Assembly (NCBI GenBank): GCA_020631735.1
Contig: CM036223.1
Span: 5,370,191-5,434,190, forward strand
Source of the DNA: Saccharum officinarum
Lineage: Eukaryota; Streptophyta; Magnoliopsida; Poales; Poaceae
Reading direction: 5' to 3'
Length of the DNA: 64,000 bases
The notes under the pieces were generated by a model. The model searched no databases, was not told the origin of the DNA, and saw only the letters and a list, made by a program, of their open reading frames with translations. Shown in pieces: positions 10,979 to 23,755 of the stretch. A program made the position numbers and the translations under genes. Within the stretch, counting starts at the first letter, position 1; every line of letters starts with the position of its first letter.

Positions 10979-11024
10979 TGAGACACCGTTTATTTGAGGC
11001 TTAACAACCTACGGTGAAAAAGAA

Positions 11025-13095
11025 ATGGCTCAATTAAGCTTGCACATCAACAACACCAAGAAGGCACCTCACTTTGATGGCACAAATTATGCATATTGGA
11101 AGGTTAAGATGAACGCACACCTCAAGTCAATCAATAGAGAAGTGTGGAAGGTCACCGAAACAAAATTTGAGGTTGCTAATTCGGAAGCACCTACACCGGT
11201 GGAAGAGAAGAAGCTCTAATATAATGATATTGCCATTAGTGCTCTTCATAAGGCATTAGATGACAAGATATTTGAGCAAGTGAAGAACATAGAAGTTGCA
11301 CATGATGCTTGGGCCAAGCTAGAAGAAACATTTGAGGGCACCGAAGGCACAAAGACCGCTAAGGCACATATCTTGCAAGAAAAATTTTCAAGCTTCAAGA
11401 TGCAAGATGATGAGAGTGTACCGGAGATGTTTCATAGGTTGCAAGTCATTGTCAATGAGCTCAAGGCACTTGGTGAGGAGGTCAAGGATAACCAATTCTC
11501 TATGAAGTTCTTGAGAAGCTTGCCCAAGAGATTTGATACATTGATCACCGTGCTAGTGAGGACTACATTGAAGGATTCAACTCCTCAACAAATATTCCAA
11601 GAAGTGATGACCGATGATTCATATAGAGAAGATGATGAGAAAGAGGAGTTGGTCAAAAAGAAGAAGGATGATGAGAAGAAGAAGAGTGTGGCATTAAAAG
11701 CCACCACATCTAAGGGCAAATCCAAGATTGAATCATCAAGTGATGAAGACTCAAGCTCTTATGATAGTGATGACATTGATGAGAAGATGTCTATCTTTGT
11801 CAAGCAATTTGGCAAATTCATGAAGAAGAAAGGCTATCGTGCAAGAAGGAGGAAGAACTCATCCAAGAAGAGTAAGCATACCATGAGATGCTTTAGATGC
11901 CATAGCAAGGACCATCTCATTGCAAAGTGTCCTTATGATAGTGATGATGAAGATGCTATCAAGAAGGAGAGGAAAAAGCAAAAGAAGAAGCTAGAGAAGA
12001 AGGAGACCTCTTATAAGAAGAAGAATGATTCTTATGTTTCTACATGGGATAGTGATGATTCCTCAAGTGATGATGAGGATGACAACAAGAGCAAGAAGAA
12101 GGGACATGCTAGCATTGCCATCCAAGAGAAGGTCTCCCTCTTCGATACTCCATCGTGCTTCATGGCTAAGGCCGCTAAGGTATCATCCGATGATGAGAGT
12201 GATAATGATAATGCTAGTGATAGTGATAGTGATGAAGAAGAATTAACTAAAGATGAACTAATCACTATGCTAGAAGATTGCACTCAACATTTTAAAGAAT
12301 CTAGAAAGGAGTGCAAGGGCTTGCTTAAGGAAAAGAAAAACCTTATGCAAGAACTTGATGAGCTTAGGGCATCTTATGAGAGTCTAAAGGTAGACCATAA
12401 GAAGCTTCAAAAGTCTCACACTAAGCTTGAAGAAGCTCATTCCTCTCTAGTTGAAAAATGTGAAAACATGCCAACTAATGTTGAGAAAGCTAAAACTTGC
12501 AAACATAGGCATATCATGTGATATAATTGATGAATCTGTCATAAGCCTATTATTGTTGCTACCACTAACCCTTCATGTAGCTCATCTACATCATCCTCAT
12601 CTAGTAGTGATGGTTTCACTTGTGACTCCACACTTATAGTTGAGAATGAAAATCTCAAGAAGGAGGTAAAAGAGCTCCAACACCTTAGCTAAGGCTTATG
12701 GTGGTGAGGACCGCTTGCTTATGTGCTTGGGTAGCCAAAGAGCTTCTCTCTACAAAGAGGGATTGGGCTATAATCCCAAGAAAGGCAAGGCCGCTTTTGC
12801 TCCTCACAAGACTCGTTTTGTGAAGAACAATGGTAGCTATTGCAAAAGTTGCAAGCAAGTTGGTCACATAGAGCAACAATGCATGAAGAAGAAATCAAAT
12901 GCTAATGTATCCTCAATCAAGTTTGATTCTTTCTATATACTTGCCAATGGTACAAATGGTGTTCATGCTAAGTTCATTGGTGCACCATGGATGGGCTCAA
13001 AGAAGAAAGCTATTTGGGTACCAAAGAGCTTAGTCTCTAACCTTGGGAGGACCCAAAAGTTTGGGTACCTAAAAGGAATTGATCTTGTCTTGTAG
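11025..13095 (+). pseudogene. Copia gag, broken
   Basis: The start MAQLSLHINN is followed by HFDGTNYAYWKVKMNAHL, the usual copia Gag opening, then a stop at 11217-11219. The frame resumes and stays open from 11280 to 12521, with the capsid motif EMFHRLQVIVNELKALG, a zinc knuckle CFRCHSKDHLIAKC, and long Lys-, Ser- and Asp-rich low-complexity stretches with a coiled-coil tail. A frameshift near 12520 breaks it. A later frame (12715-13095) carries a second knuckle, CKSCKQVGHIEQQC. Two knuckles and a long acidic extension are seen equally in the convergent element, where the same order occurs, so this is a lineage trait and not damage. Confidence 0.9.
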
Positions 13096-14651
13096 GTCAA
13101 TTACAAAGCCGGAGAAAGGCATTGGTGCTTGATAGTGGGTGCACTCAACATATGACCGGGGATTCTTGTATGTTCAATCAATTGATTCAAGTCAAAATGG
13201 TGGTTTGATGCTATCACTTTCGGCAACAACAAGAAAGGCAAGGTCAAGGGGCTTGGTAAAATTGCTATCTCAAAAGACATGAGCATATCTAATGTGTTGC
13301 TAGTTGAGAGCTTAGATTTCAATCTCTTATCGGTGGCACAACTTTGTGATCTTGGCTTCAAGTGCATATTTGGTAGTGATGATGTTGAAGTCATAAGTGT
13401 TGATGGATCAAACTTAATATTCAAAAGGTTTTAGACATGGTAGCTTATACTTGGTTGACTTCAATGATAGTGAGACACAATTGACATCATGCTTACTTAG
13501 TAAATCTAGTATGGGTTGGTTATGGCATAGAAGGCTTGGTCATGTTGGAATGAAACAATTGAACAAACTTTTGAGACATGACTGTTAGAGGCTTGAAAGA
13601 TGTGACTTTTGAAAAGGATAAACCAGTAGTGCTTGTCAAGCCGGCAAACAAGTTGGAAATACACATCCTAGTAAGAGTGAAATGAGCACATCAAAGGGAT
13701 TTGAGTTATTGCACATGGACTTGTTTGGGCCAACAACATACACTAGCATTGGTGGCAACAAGTATGGCTTTGTGATTGTGGATGACTACACTAGATACAC
13801 TTGGGTGCTCTTTCTTTATGACAAGAGTGATGTTTATGATCTATTCAAGTCTTTGTCAAAAGGGTGCAAAATGAGTTTAAGACTACCATCAAGAAGATTA
13901 GAAGTGACAACGGTAGTGAGTTCAAGAACACAAGAATTGAAGAGTTGTGTGATGATCTTGGTATTGGACATCAATTCTCACCAACATACACTCCTCAATC
14001 CAATGGTGTAGTTTGAAAGGAAAAATAGAACCTTGGTTGATATGGCTAGATCAATGCTTAGTGAATACAATGTAAGTCATTCATTTTGGAGTGAAGCTAT
14101 CAACACGGCTTGCTATGTAGTAACCGTCTCTATTGCCATGGGAAGCTTGGAAAGACACCATATGAGCTATTGAATGGAAGAAAGCCCAACATTGCATACT
14201 TTAGAGTGTTTGGTTGCAATGCTATATCCTCAAGAAAGGCACTAGATTAAGCAAGTTTGAAAAGAAATGTGATGAAGGGTTCTTACTTGGTTATTCTACC
14301 ACAAGCAAGCATATAGAGTTTGGAATCTCACAAATGGCACCTGGAAGAAGTTTATGATGTTGAGTTTGATGAAACCCAAGGGTCTCAAAATGAAGCTCAA
14401 AACCTTGATGATGTGAGAGGAGATCAATTGTCAAATGCAATGAAGAACATGGACATTGATGATATTAGACCAAGGCAAGTTGATGATGAAGATATTCATG
14501 TGATCAACCAAAGTGTGCAAATTGATACAAATCAAGCAAGCTCTAGTGGTTCTCATGATGAAGTGCAAAATCAAGGTCAAGCAAGTGAAAGCATCAACTC
14601 CCCAATACTCTAACCTACTGTATTGCAAGAGATCATCCATTGACCAAATCA
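13096..14651 (+). pseudogene. Copia pol, protease and integrase part, broken
   Basis: The protease active site appears as LDSGCTQHMTG near 13130 in a frame that does not continue. The pre-integrase LWHRRLGHVG follows at about 13520. The integrase core opens at 13682 with LHMDLFGPTTYTSIGGNKYG. A base change shifts the frame before the second catalytic block (RSDNGSEF, about 13900), and one extra T near 14010 destroys the frame at the third catalytic block (NGVV then stop). The last recognisable sequence, ARDHPL, is a linker before RT; the gap begins 3-4 codons later. Confidence 0.88.
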
Positions 14652-14751
14652 NNNNNNNNNNNNNNNNNNNNNNNNNNNNNNNNNNNNNNNNNNNNNNNNN
14701 NNNNNNNNNNNNNNNNNNNNNNNNNNNNNNNNNNNNNNNNNNNNNNNNNNN
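14652..14751. other. Assembly gap, 100 N
   Basis: Exactly 100 undetermined bases, the usual placeholder for a gap of unknown size. Both flanks are truncated copia pol sequence in opposite orientations. Confidence 0.99.
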
Positions 14752-17337
14752 ATATTCCTTTTGATTCACCATTTTTGCCATCAAGATCACTATCCAAATT
14801 GCCATTTGTGCCCATTGGAGTTGAAATTGGCTTTGCATCTTGCATTCCAAACTTCTTCAACATGTCCCTTATGTATTTTCCCTTGACTCACAAATGTTCC
14901 ATTCTTCAATTGCTTGACTTGGAGACCAAGGAAGTAGCTAAGTTCACCAATCATAGACATTTCAAACTCTTTGGCCATCATAGCACCAAATTCTTCACAA
15001 TAAGCTTAATCGGTGAATCCAAAGATGATGTCATCAATATATATTTGCACTATGAATAGATCATTTCCAATCTTCTTGGTGAATAGAGTAGTATCACCTT
15101 GCCATTTTGAATCCCTTAGAGAAAGGAAATCCCTTAGCCTCTCATACCATGCCTCTAAGGTGCTTGCTTTAAGCCATATAAAGCTTCTTCAACTTGTAGA
15201 CATGGTTGGGTTTCTTGTCATCTTCAAATCCGGGCGGTTGCTTCAACAAATACTAACTCATTGATGATCCATTGAGAAATGCACTTTTTGACATCCATTT
15301 GATATAGTTTGATGTTGTGTGCACAAGCATAAGCCATAGAATCCTTATTGCCTCCAATCTTGCCACGGGAGCATATGTCTCATCATAGTCAAGACCTTCA
15401 ACTTGAGTGTAACCTTGAGCAACTAGTCTTGCTTTGTTTCTCACTACAATGCCATCTTGATCTTGCTTGTTTTTGAACACCCACTTGGTTCATCACATTG
15501 TAGTCATTTGGCCCTTTCTACCAATTCCCAAACATCATTTCTTGTGAAATTGTTAAGCTCTTTCTTGCATAGCCATGATCCAATCGGCATCCTCTCAAAG
15601 CTTCTTCTATCTTCTTTGGTTCTATGGTTGACACAAATGATGCATGCTCACAAAACATAGTCAATCTTGATCTTGTTTGCACACCACTTCTAATATCACC
15701 AATAACACTATTAATGGGGTGATCTCTTGCAACATTTGTGGTGGTTGAGTACTTGCACTTGATTGCTTGAGCTTGGTTGATCACTTGATGTATCTCGATG
15801 AGAAGAACTAGCACCATAATTTTGCACTTGAGAGTCACTAACTAGCTTGAATGGTGAATTGAGCACTTGATCTTTATCATCATCTTGAATATCAATTACT
15901 TGCTTTGCTCTAATGTCCCAATGTCCATGTTCTTCATTGCTTCCACCAATTGAGTTCCACCAACATCATCTAGATTCTCTTCTTCATCTTGTGACCTATT
16001 GGTTCATCAAATTGCACATCATGGACTTCTTCTAGAATGCCACTTGAGTTGTTCCAAACTCTATAAGCTTTGCTTGTGGTTGAATAACCAAGTAGGAACC
16101 CCTCATCACATCTTTTGTCAAACTTCCCCAATCTAGTGCCTTCTTCAAGATATAGCATTTGCAACAAACACCCTAAAGTAAGAAATATTGGGCTTTCTTC
16201 CATGAAGTAACTCATATGGGGTCTTCTCTAGCAATGGATGACAATATAATCTATTGATGTAGTAGCAAGCGGTATTGATTGCTTCATCCCAAAATGATTG
16301 ACTCACATTGTACTCATGAAGCATTGATCTAGCCATATCAAGCAATGTTCTATTCTTCCTCTCAACTAGGCCATTTGATTGTGGAGTGTACTTGGCCGAG
16401 AATTGATGTCCAATACCATAATGATCACAAAGTTCTTCAATTCTTGTATTCTTGAACTCACTTCCATTGTCACTTCTCACTTTCTTGATTCTAATCTCAA
16501 ACTCATTGTGAACTCTAGTGAGAAATGTCTTGAAGGTGTCAAACACTTCACTTTTGTCACTAAGAAAGAATACCCATGTGAATCTTGTGAAGTCATCTAC
16601 TATGACAAAGCCATACTTGTTACCGCCTATGCTTGTATATGTTGTTGGTCCAAATAGATCCATGTGTATCAACTAAAATGCTTTGCATGTGCTCATAGTA
16701 CTCTTCTTTGGATGTGAGCTTCCAACTTGCTTCCCGGCTTGACATGCACTACAAAGCTTATTCTTCTCAAATTCAACATCTTTCAAACCATTGACAAGAT
16801 TGTGAGTTGTAAGCTTCTTCAATTGTTTCATGCCAACATGACCAAGCCTTCTATGCCAAAGCCAACCCATGCTTGATTTGGAGACTAAGCAAGTTGTCAA
16901 AGAAGTTTCTCTAGCATTGAAGTCAACTAGGTAGAGATTCTCATATCTAAAGCCCTTGAATGCCACATTTGAACCATCCACACTAATAACATCCACATCA
17001 TCAACCCCAAAGATGCATTTGTAGCCTAGATCACATATTTGTGCCACGGATAGAATATTGAAATCCAAGCTTTCAACTAGCAACACATTAGAGATACTCA
17101 TGTCATTTGATATTGCAATCTTGCCCAAGCCAATAACCTTGCCTTTCTTGTTATTGCCAATGTGATAGAATCAACACCACTATCATTGTCATTGAATGAA
17201 TCAAACATTCTTGATGTACCGGTCATGTGTTGAGTGCACCCACTATCAATAATCCAATGCCTTCCCCGGCTTTGTAATTGACCTACAAGCAAATCAATGA
17301 AGCTTAGGTACCCATTTTTTGCTTGGGTCCTTGTAGG
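14752..17337 (-). pseudogene. Copia pol (protease, integrase, RT), interrupted
   Basis: Protease: HWIIDSGCTQHMTG near 17240. Pre-integrase: WLWHRRLGHVGMKQL with CSACQAGKQ, giving the His and Cys pairs (17128-16673). Integrase core is open from 16672 to 16145 with all three acidic blocks visible: MDLFGPTTYTSIGG, RSDNGSEFKN and SNGLVERKNR. RT follows in broken frames: ARDHPINSVIGDIRSGVQTR (about 15700), NKARLVAQGYTQVEGLDYDE (about 15420), and SYFLGLQVKQLKNG (about 14930). The catalytic YVDD region has decayed. It ends at the gap shortly after the motif PISTPMGTN. The integrase is the best preserved part. Confidence 0.9.
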
Positions 17338-19334
17338 TTAGTAACTAAGCTCTTTGGTACCCAAATAGCTTTCTTCTTTGGGCCCACCAATTGGTGTACC
17401 AACAAACTTAGCTTGCACACCCTTCACACCCTTGGTAAGCACATAGCAAGAATCAAAAGGTATAGCATTAACAAGGTTCTTGCTTTGGTTCTTTTTATTG
17501 CAATTATGCTCTAGGTGCCCAACTTGCTTGCATCTATTGCAAAACCGACCATTGCCCTTCACAAAGCTAGGCTTTGGAGTTGCAAAGGCCGACTTGCCTT
17601 TCTTGGGGGTGTAGCCCAATCCCTCTTTATTAAGAGAGAACCTTTGGCTACCCAAGCACTTAAGCAAGCGGGCCTCACCACCATAGGCCTTGCCTAGGGC
17701 ATGAGTGAGCTCATCCACCTCTCTCTTGAGAGTCTCATTCTCAACCATTAGTGAGGCATCACAAGTAAAACCATCACTAGTAGTAGAGGTAGAGTTGGTG
17801 GTGGTGGATGAAGAGCTACAAGAAGGGTTAGCATTTGACATGATGATAGGTTCATTAAAGGATTCATCAATTATATCACATGTAACACCTATATCACATG
17901 ATACAACAACCTCTTTCTTTTCTTGTTGCTCAAGTAGCAATGAGTGAGCCTTTTCAAGCTTGAAATGAGCCTTACCAAGATCCTCATGGTCTTCCACTAG
18001 ACTCTCATGAGTGGTCTTAAGCTCACTAAGAACTTTCTCAAGTATTGCTACTTTCATTGAAAGCTTCTTACACTCCTTGTTCTTGGCAATAGCTATGTCT
18101 CTAGTTTGTTGCATCAAGTCATATAGTTGTTCTTTAGTTGGTTCATCATCATCATTTTCATTATCATTATCACTATCATGAGCATATTCCATTTCACTTT
18201 CATCATCACTCTCATCATATAATACCTTAGCTTCTTTAGCCATGAAGCATGAAGAGGATGAATCAAATAGTGATGGCTTCTTGTTGATAGCAATGGAAGC
18301 AAAAGCCTTGTTGGATGATTCTTCTTCTTCTTCCTCATCATCACTTTCCCAAGTGATCACATAGGCACCATTTTTGCCTTTCTTGAATGTCATCTTGCCT
18401 CTCTCTTCTTCTTCTCAAACTTGTCCCTCTTGTTGTTCTTCTTCTTGTCATAGGACATTCGGCTTGAAGATGTTCGGTGCTATCACAATTGAAGCACTTC
18501 CTTTGTTGCTCATTGCTCTTGAAATTGTCATTTCTCTTTTTGAAGCCTCTTCTTTTGATAAACATTTTGCCAATGTTTTTGACAACTAGAGCAAGTGCCT
18601 CATCATCAACTTCCAATTCTTCATCTTCTTCGCTGTCATCTTCTTCTTGAATTGAAGCTTTGCCCTTTGAGGAGGTGGCTTGAATGCCACGGTCTTCTTC
18701 TTCTTTTCATCCTCCTTCTCATCACATCTTGATCATACTTGTCAAAGGTCAATACCTCTCCAAGCAAATCATTGGGCTTCATTGTTTCAAGCCCATCTCT
18801 TTGTAGCATCATGATCAACATCTTGAATCTTTTAGGTAAGCTCAACAAGAACTTGTGGCAAAAATCTTGGTCTTGAGTCTTGTGCCCTAAGCTCTTGAGA
18901 TCATTCACAATGACTTGCAATCTATGAAACATCTCTAAGATTGCTTCTTCTTCTTTCATCTTGAAGTTCTCAAACTCACTCTTGAGCCCATATAGCTTGG
19001 CACTCTTTACAACCTTAGTGCCCTCATATGTTTCACTTAACCTTGTCCACACTTCATTTGCCAATTCCAAATCCTTGATGCCCTCAAATACTTTTGTGTC
19101 AATATTATTGTAAAGTGTATTGAGAGCCATTCTATTGCATGTTCTATTTGCTCTATCTTCATCGGTGAGATGATCGGGATCAATGATAGCAAAATCATTC
19201 TCGGTGACTTGCAAAACTTTCTCATGAATAGAACCAAGGTACATTGTCATTTTTCTCTTCCAATGAGCAAAAGAACTAACACCATCAAAGAACGGTGGCT
19301 TGCCCCCAACATGATTGAACACAATTTGAGCCAT
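17338..19334 (-). pseudogene. Copia gag, three overlapping frames
   Basis: The start MAQIVFNHVGGKPPFFDG leads into HWKRKMTMYLGS and EMFHRLQVIVNDLKSLG (19334-18636). A frame change leads to a zinc knuckle CFNCDSTEHLQAEC (18616-18341), another to an acidic, Ser-rich, coiled-coil segment and a second knuckle CNRCKQVGHLEHNC (18393-17338). At least two frameshifts are needed to connect them, so Gag cannot be made as a single chain as it stands. Confidence 0.88.
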
Positions 19335-19380
19335 TTTTCACACCGAAGGATGTTAAGCCTTGATTAAAACGGTGACCACG

Positions 19381-19392
19381 GCTCCGATACCA
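19381..19392 (-). other. Primer-binding site (tRNA-Met type)
   Basis: Minus strand TGGTATCGGAGC, two bases inside the LTR boundary, with the same G-for-A change as in the element at 1-5760. Confidence 0.92.
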
Positions 19393-20315
19393 CTTGTAAG
19401 GTCCTAGATGGCTAGAGGGGGGGGTGAATAGCCTATAAAAAATTCTACAAGCACCACTAAGCAAACTTGTTAGAATAACAAACGGCGTAAAGCAAGTTTT
19501 GCTTAGCCAAAGGTTGTGATGCAAGCCTCCTATCCACAAGTCTAGTAGATTATGATCTCTAGTTCACACAAGTGCTAAGTCACTAACTTACACTAGTGAG
19601 CAAGCTAACAACTATTAGAAAAGGCTACCACTAGAGCTACACAAGATAATCTAGTAAAAGTAAATGCGAGAGAGAGGATTGTGAATCTTATACCGACGGT
19701 GGAGTGAAGATGTTGCCAATCACCAAGATGATATACAATCAATTAATATTGACAACAACACAATATGTAGACCAATCACCGGGAGACTAGAGACACAATA
19801 TTTTTGTTCACCCGGTGTTCACTTGTGCACCGACAAGCTACGTCATCGGTTGTGTCGACCAACACTTAGATGGTTCCTCGGTGTGACCCTCAAGTCACTT
19901 GCCCCTCAAGGCACGCCCCGCAAGGCACCGCAAGACACCACTCTCAAGTGAGGTAACTCAATAACACGCGCAATCCAATAGAGTTGCTTTTGGCATCCCG
20001 CCGAGGAAAGCACAAGAACCTCTCACAAACAACCGGAGGTGGCCAAGAACAATCACCTTCTCTTGCCAATGCCTCCAACAATCTCCAAGCCGGCTAGGAG
20101 CGGTACTCTCCAAGAGTAACAAGAAATCCACCGGCTAAACCACCCACAAGTGCCACTAGATGCCCTCAAGCTATGCAATGCACTTTGGGATCACTCAATC
20201 TCACTTTTGATTTGCAATCAAGCAAGAGAGATGAGTGGGAGGAGTAGCTCTAGCTCAAAGGATGCACAAGAGTGTTAGAAATGCCAAGAGACCTCCCCAA
20301 GGGCCGGCCAACGAG

Positions 20316-20323
20316 TATTTATA
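20316..20323 (-). promoter_or_regulatory. LTR TATA box
   Basis: Minus-strand TATAAATA about 50 bp downstream of the CGCG motif array in the transcription direction, the same arrangement as in the LTR at 9049. Confidence 0.7.
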
Positions 20324-20371
20324 AGCACCCCAAACAAATAGAGCCGTTGCCACTCCACTGACCGTTTTTTC

Positions 20372-20905
20372 GGGACGACCGGACGCGCCGGTCGAAACTG
20401 ACCGGACGCGCTCAACCGCGTCCGGTCGCCCTGCGACGTCCACGTGTCCCTCAAATTCAAATGCGACCGTTAGATCCTCCAACGGTCACTGTGCGCCAAC
20501 GGTCAAATGCTATGACCGGACGCGCTGCTCAACCGACCGGACGCGCCGGTCGCACAGCACCGCGCGCGCGAAGCAACGATCGGACGCGCTCCTCGCAACG
20601 ACGGACGCGCCGATCCGCACAGCACCCGCGCCCGCGAAACAACGACCGGACGCGCTCCTGGCAACGACCGGACGCGACAGTGCCAGCGTCCGGTCGGAGT
20701 CCAGTAAGCTCCCTCGACGACCGGACGCGTCCGATCGTCCTTGCGAACCGCAGTTCCTTCTGGGCACTTGACCGGACGCGCCGGTCCTGCGAGTGACCGG
20801 ACGCGCCGGTTGCAAACCCTAGCCCGCGCGCCCGATACCGCGCTGTACTGACCGGACGCGTCCGGTCACACCGTGACCGCGTCCGGTGCAGCGTCCGGTC
20901 ACCTC
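20372..20905 (-). repeat. Array of GACCGGACGC motifs in the LTR
   Basis: At least ten exact GACCGGACGC copies plus variants and inverse copies in about 530 bp. It matches the array at 9700-10110 in inverted orientation, as expected from the opposite orientation of the elements. Confidence 0.9.
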
Positions 20906-21732
20906 AGTGACCCCGTTCGCCTCCGTTTCTTTTCCGACTTTTGGCGTAGTGGAAAATAGGCATTTCATTTCCCCGAAATCGCCTGAATCCCGCGCTCACA
21001 CGCTCGGCGGGAGGGAGAGAGGAACCCAAACCCCTCTCTACCCGCAAACCACAGCGCGACCAACGCCACCTTTGCAAATGTGCCAACACCATCAAGTGTA
21101 CATCTCCATGTGCTTGTGTGTTAGCTTTTTCTCAATCATTTTCAAAGGTTTTCCAATTAGCTCACTAGGCCCTACATGCAATGCACTTCATGAATTCACC
21201 TAGTGGCACCCGTGCATCGAATAACCGATAAGACTTCCCCTCTTAATAGTTCGGCTATCGATCCTAAACCACTCACACCCTCTATGGTGTCTTGAGTGTA
21301 AAATAAAATGGCCCTATGGTTATACCTTTGCCTTGAGCCCATTTTGTTTCTCCAAATGATATGATCCACTTCATATCATCACATGACCGTCTCGATCCAT
21401 CGACCTTGACTTCACTTGCTCTTCACCGTTGCATCGGTCCGTCGGCGCTAAGTCTTGCTCAAGCTTCACCATCGCATGGTCCTTCGCTTCGAAGCCTCGA
21501 CTTGCCCTTCACCTTCACAACCGGTCCATCGAGCCAAGCCTCATCTTGGTCTTCACCATCTTGGTCATATGAGTCAATGTCATGTCTCATATGCAATGAC
21601 CACCTTTATCTAAATCATCCACTTAGATACAAAGGTTAGTCCTAGGTTTCATCAATTAGCCAAAACCAAACTAGAGACTTTCAGAGGCACAGACAGTTCC
21701 TTGTCAAAAAGCATAGGTATAGAAGAAGTGTT

Positions 21733-23633
21733 ATGAATGAATACTTCTACAATCAAGAGGAGCCACAGTGTGAACAACCGGAGCCGACTAGTTGGGGGCC
21801 AAAGGTGTATGAGATGGTCAAGGACATGGATCAGGTCGAGTTCGGAAAGAAGAAGAAGCCACTAGAAGAGGGACACAACAGACAAGGAAGCGAAAGCGGG
21901 ACAAGACGGAGGAACCACCACCTGTTGTCCCCGCCGTTCCTTTCAAGAAGAAGTCGATTTTCTTCAAGCACCTGTCTTACTGAAAAACACTAAATACACC
22001 CTATGCCATCGACTGCATGCACCTTGAGAAGAATGTCTTCAAAAGCACGATCGATGTCCTGCTGGACATTAAGGGCAAGACGAAGGATGGTCTCAAGTCA
22101 CGGACGGATCTTGTCAACCAGGGCATCAGGCAGGACCTTCATCCGACACCGCCTCAAAACTGTAAAGTCGATATCCAGGGTGCAGCCTATAACCTAACAC
22201 ATGACGAGAGGATGACTATTTGCAAGTTGATGAGGGGTATCAAGGTGTTGACCAGTTTCTCTTCCAACATCAAGAGCCTGGTCTCCATGAAAGACCTCAC
22301 AATGACCGGCTACAACTCACACGACTGCCACGTCATGCTGACGGTGTTCCTTCCAATTGTGATTAGGGCTATCCGTCCAGTGTACGTGAAGATGGTGATC
22401 ACAAGGATGTCATACTTCTTTAACTGCATCACCCAGAAGGTCATCAATAAGGCTAGCCTACCTGCCCTAAAGGAGTTCATTGTGGAGACCCTTTGCCAGC
22501 TCGAGATGTGCTTTCCACCTTCTTACTTTGATATTATGCCACACCTAATGATGCACATGGTCGATTAGATCGAGCAACTGGGCCTTGTGTACCTGCACCA
22601 GATGTGGACGTACGAGCGGTTCATATCCACCCTCAATAGATACGTCCATAACCGTGCTTACTCGGAGGGCTCTATGATCGAGGTATACACAACTGAGGAG
22701 GCCATCAACTGGTGTATGAGGTACATAAGAGATGGGAGGGCGATTGGGCTGCCTATCCATCAGCACGAAGGCAGAACCACCGGGAAGGGGTGCACAGGCC
22801 AGAAAGTACACACCGATATACCAAACAAAGAGGTGGAACAAGCTCATTATAGCATCCTTCATCAGTTGGTTAGCATGGAGAAATACATTGAAAAGCACCT
22901 AGAAGAGATCCGCGCCGCTCATGACGGGACGCGCATGGAGGCATGGGTCCAGAACCATCACAAGAGCAGTTTCATAGACTGGCTCAAAGAGCAACACATA
23001 CCCCTTGAAGGATGCCCTGATGAAGATACGGAGACCGTTAAGAAGCTTGCGTTAGGCCCGTCTAGCCAAATCACCACGTTGCAAGGGTATGACGTAGCGG
23101 GGTATAGGTTCCACACGAAAGCGAAGGGCAAGAAGAGCGCGGCACAGAACATCGGTGTTCGATATGAGGGCATCGATGAGTCCACGAACAAGAGGACGCA
23201 ATACTATGGGCAGGTCGAAGAAATATAGGAACTTGACTATGGCCAAAACGTACACATAACCGTCTTCCGGTGCCAGTGGGTCAAGCCGAAAGCGGTTGCA
23301 GTGGACAGTTATGGGCTAACCACCGTGGACCTCAAAAGTATAGGCTACAAAGATGATCCATGGGTACTAGCAAGTAATGTCGCGCAAGTGGCCTACTATA
23401 TCCATGGAGAAGACACAAAGAGGCACGTGGTTGTGTCAGGAAAGCAGCGGATCATAGGAGCTGATGGGGTCTAGAGTCCTGAACAATACAACAACTATGA
23501 AGAGCTCCAGCTTTTTACCGATCATCCAAAGAAGATCAAAGCCGTCGAGGACCGATTCAACAAGACTGGTATGAAGCCCTGGGCCTGCCCCGACGGTGAG
23601 AAGCGGTCCGTGAAAGCGCCTGCACCAAAATGA
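21733..23633 (+). pseudogene. CACTA transposase (TNPD-like), C-terminal two thirds
   Basis: Recognisable in order: CMHLEKNVFKSTIDVLLDIK (about 22017, the end of the Transposase_21 region), KTKDGLKSRTDLV, the DUF4218-like block LTHDERMTICKLMRGIKV and FPPSYFDIMPHLMMHMVD, a TAG stop at 22566, QMWTYERFISTLNRYVHNRA immediately after it, and a DUF4216-like C-terminal block (NVHITVFRCQWVK, DDPWVLASNVAQVAYYI, about 23240-23430) beyond another stop at 23226. The upstream part (21733-21990) contains at least one frameshift. Homology continues across each stop without loss of register, so decay is by point mutation and recent enough to leave the protein legible. The catalytic DDE/D portion would lie mostly upstream and is missing. 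Confidence 0.88.
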
Positions 23634-23755
23634 TATGTAGTGGACTCCACTAAAGACAAGTGTTGTAACTTATCATGGAACCATATGTATGCATGTGACG
23701 TTTTCTATTTTGTAACTTATTATTAGTGTTGTTCATTTTGTATCATGGAACCGTA

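Larger units (their letters stand above)
9049..14651 (+). mobile_element. Long-LTR Ty1/copia element, 3' half lost at the gap
   Basis: A 1916-bp 5' LTR, primer-binding site, Gag with a lysine/serine/aspartate-rich tail and two zinc knuckles, protease, and integrase follow in copia order on the plus strand. RT, RNase H and the 3' LTR are missing because the sequence stops at the 100-N gap. The long LTR and the long acidic Gag extension suggest the SIRE/Maximus-like lineage. Many stops and single-base indels make it defective. It interrupts an older copia RT at 9048; the candidate 5-bp target site is GCGAC (9044-9048). Confidence 0.92.
14752..21683 (-). mobile_element. Long-LTR Ty1/copia element, minus strand, 3' end lost at the gap
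   Basis: From right to left: 2289-bp 5' LTR (21683-19395), primer-binding site, gag (19334-17338), protease, integrase (16672-16145) and part of RT. The sequence stops in the pol region at the gap, so the end of RT, RNase H and the 3' LTR are absent. It shares Gag architecture, protease and integrase motifs and the LTR CGCG array with the plus-strand element at 9049 but is not identical. It sits at the left edge of the CACTA sequence that starts at 21684; the candidate 5-bp target site is GAGGC. Confidence 0.92.
19395..21683 (-). repeat. 5' LTR of the minus-strand copia element (2289 bp)
   Basis: Plus-strand ends are TGTAAGGTCC and GAGACTTTCA, mirroring the LTR ends of the element at 9049. 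The right end is where CACTA-type sequence begins. Confidence 0.88.
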
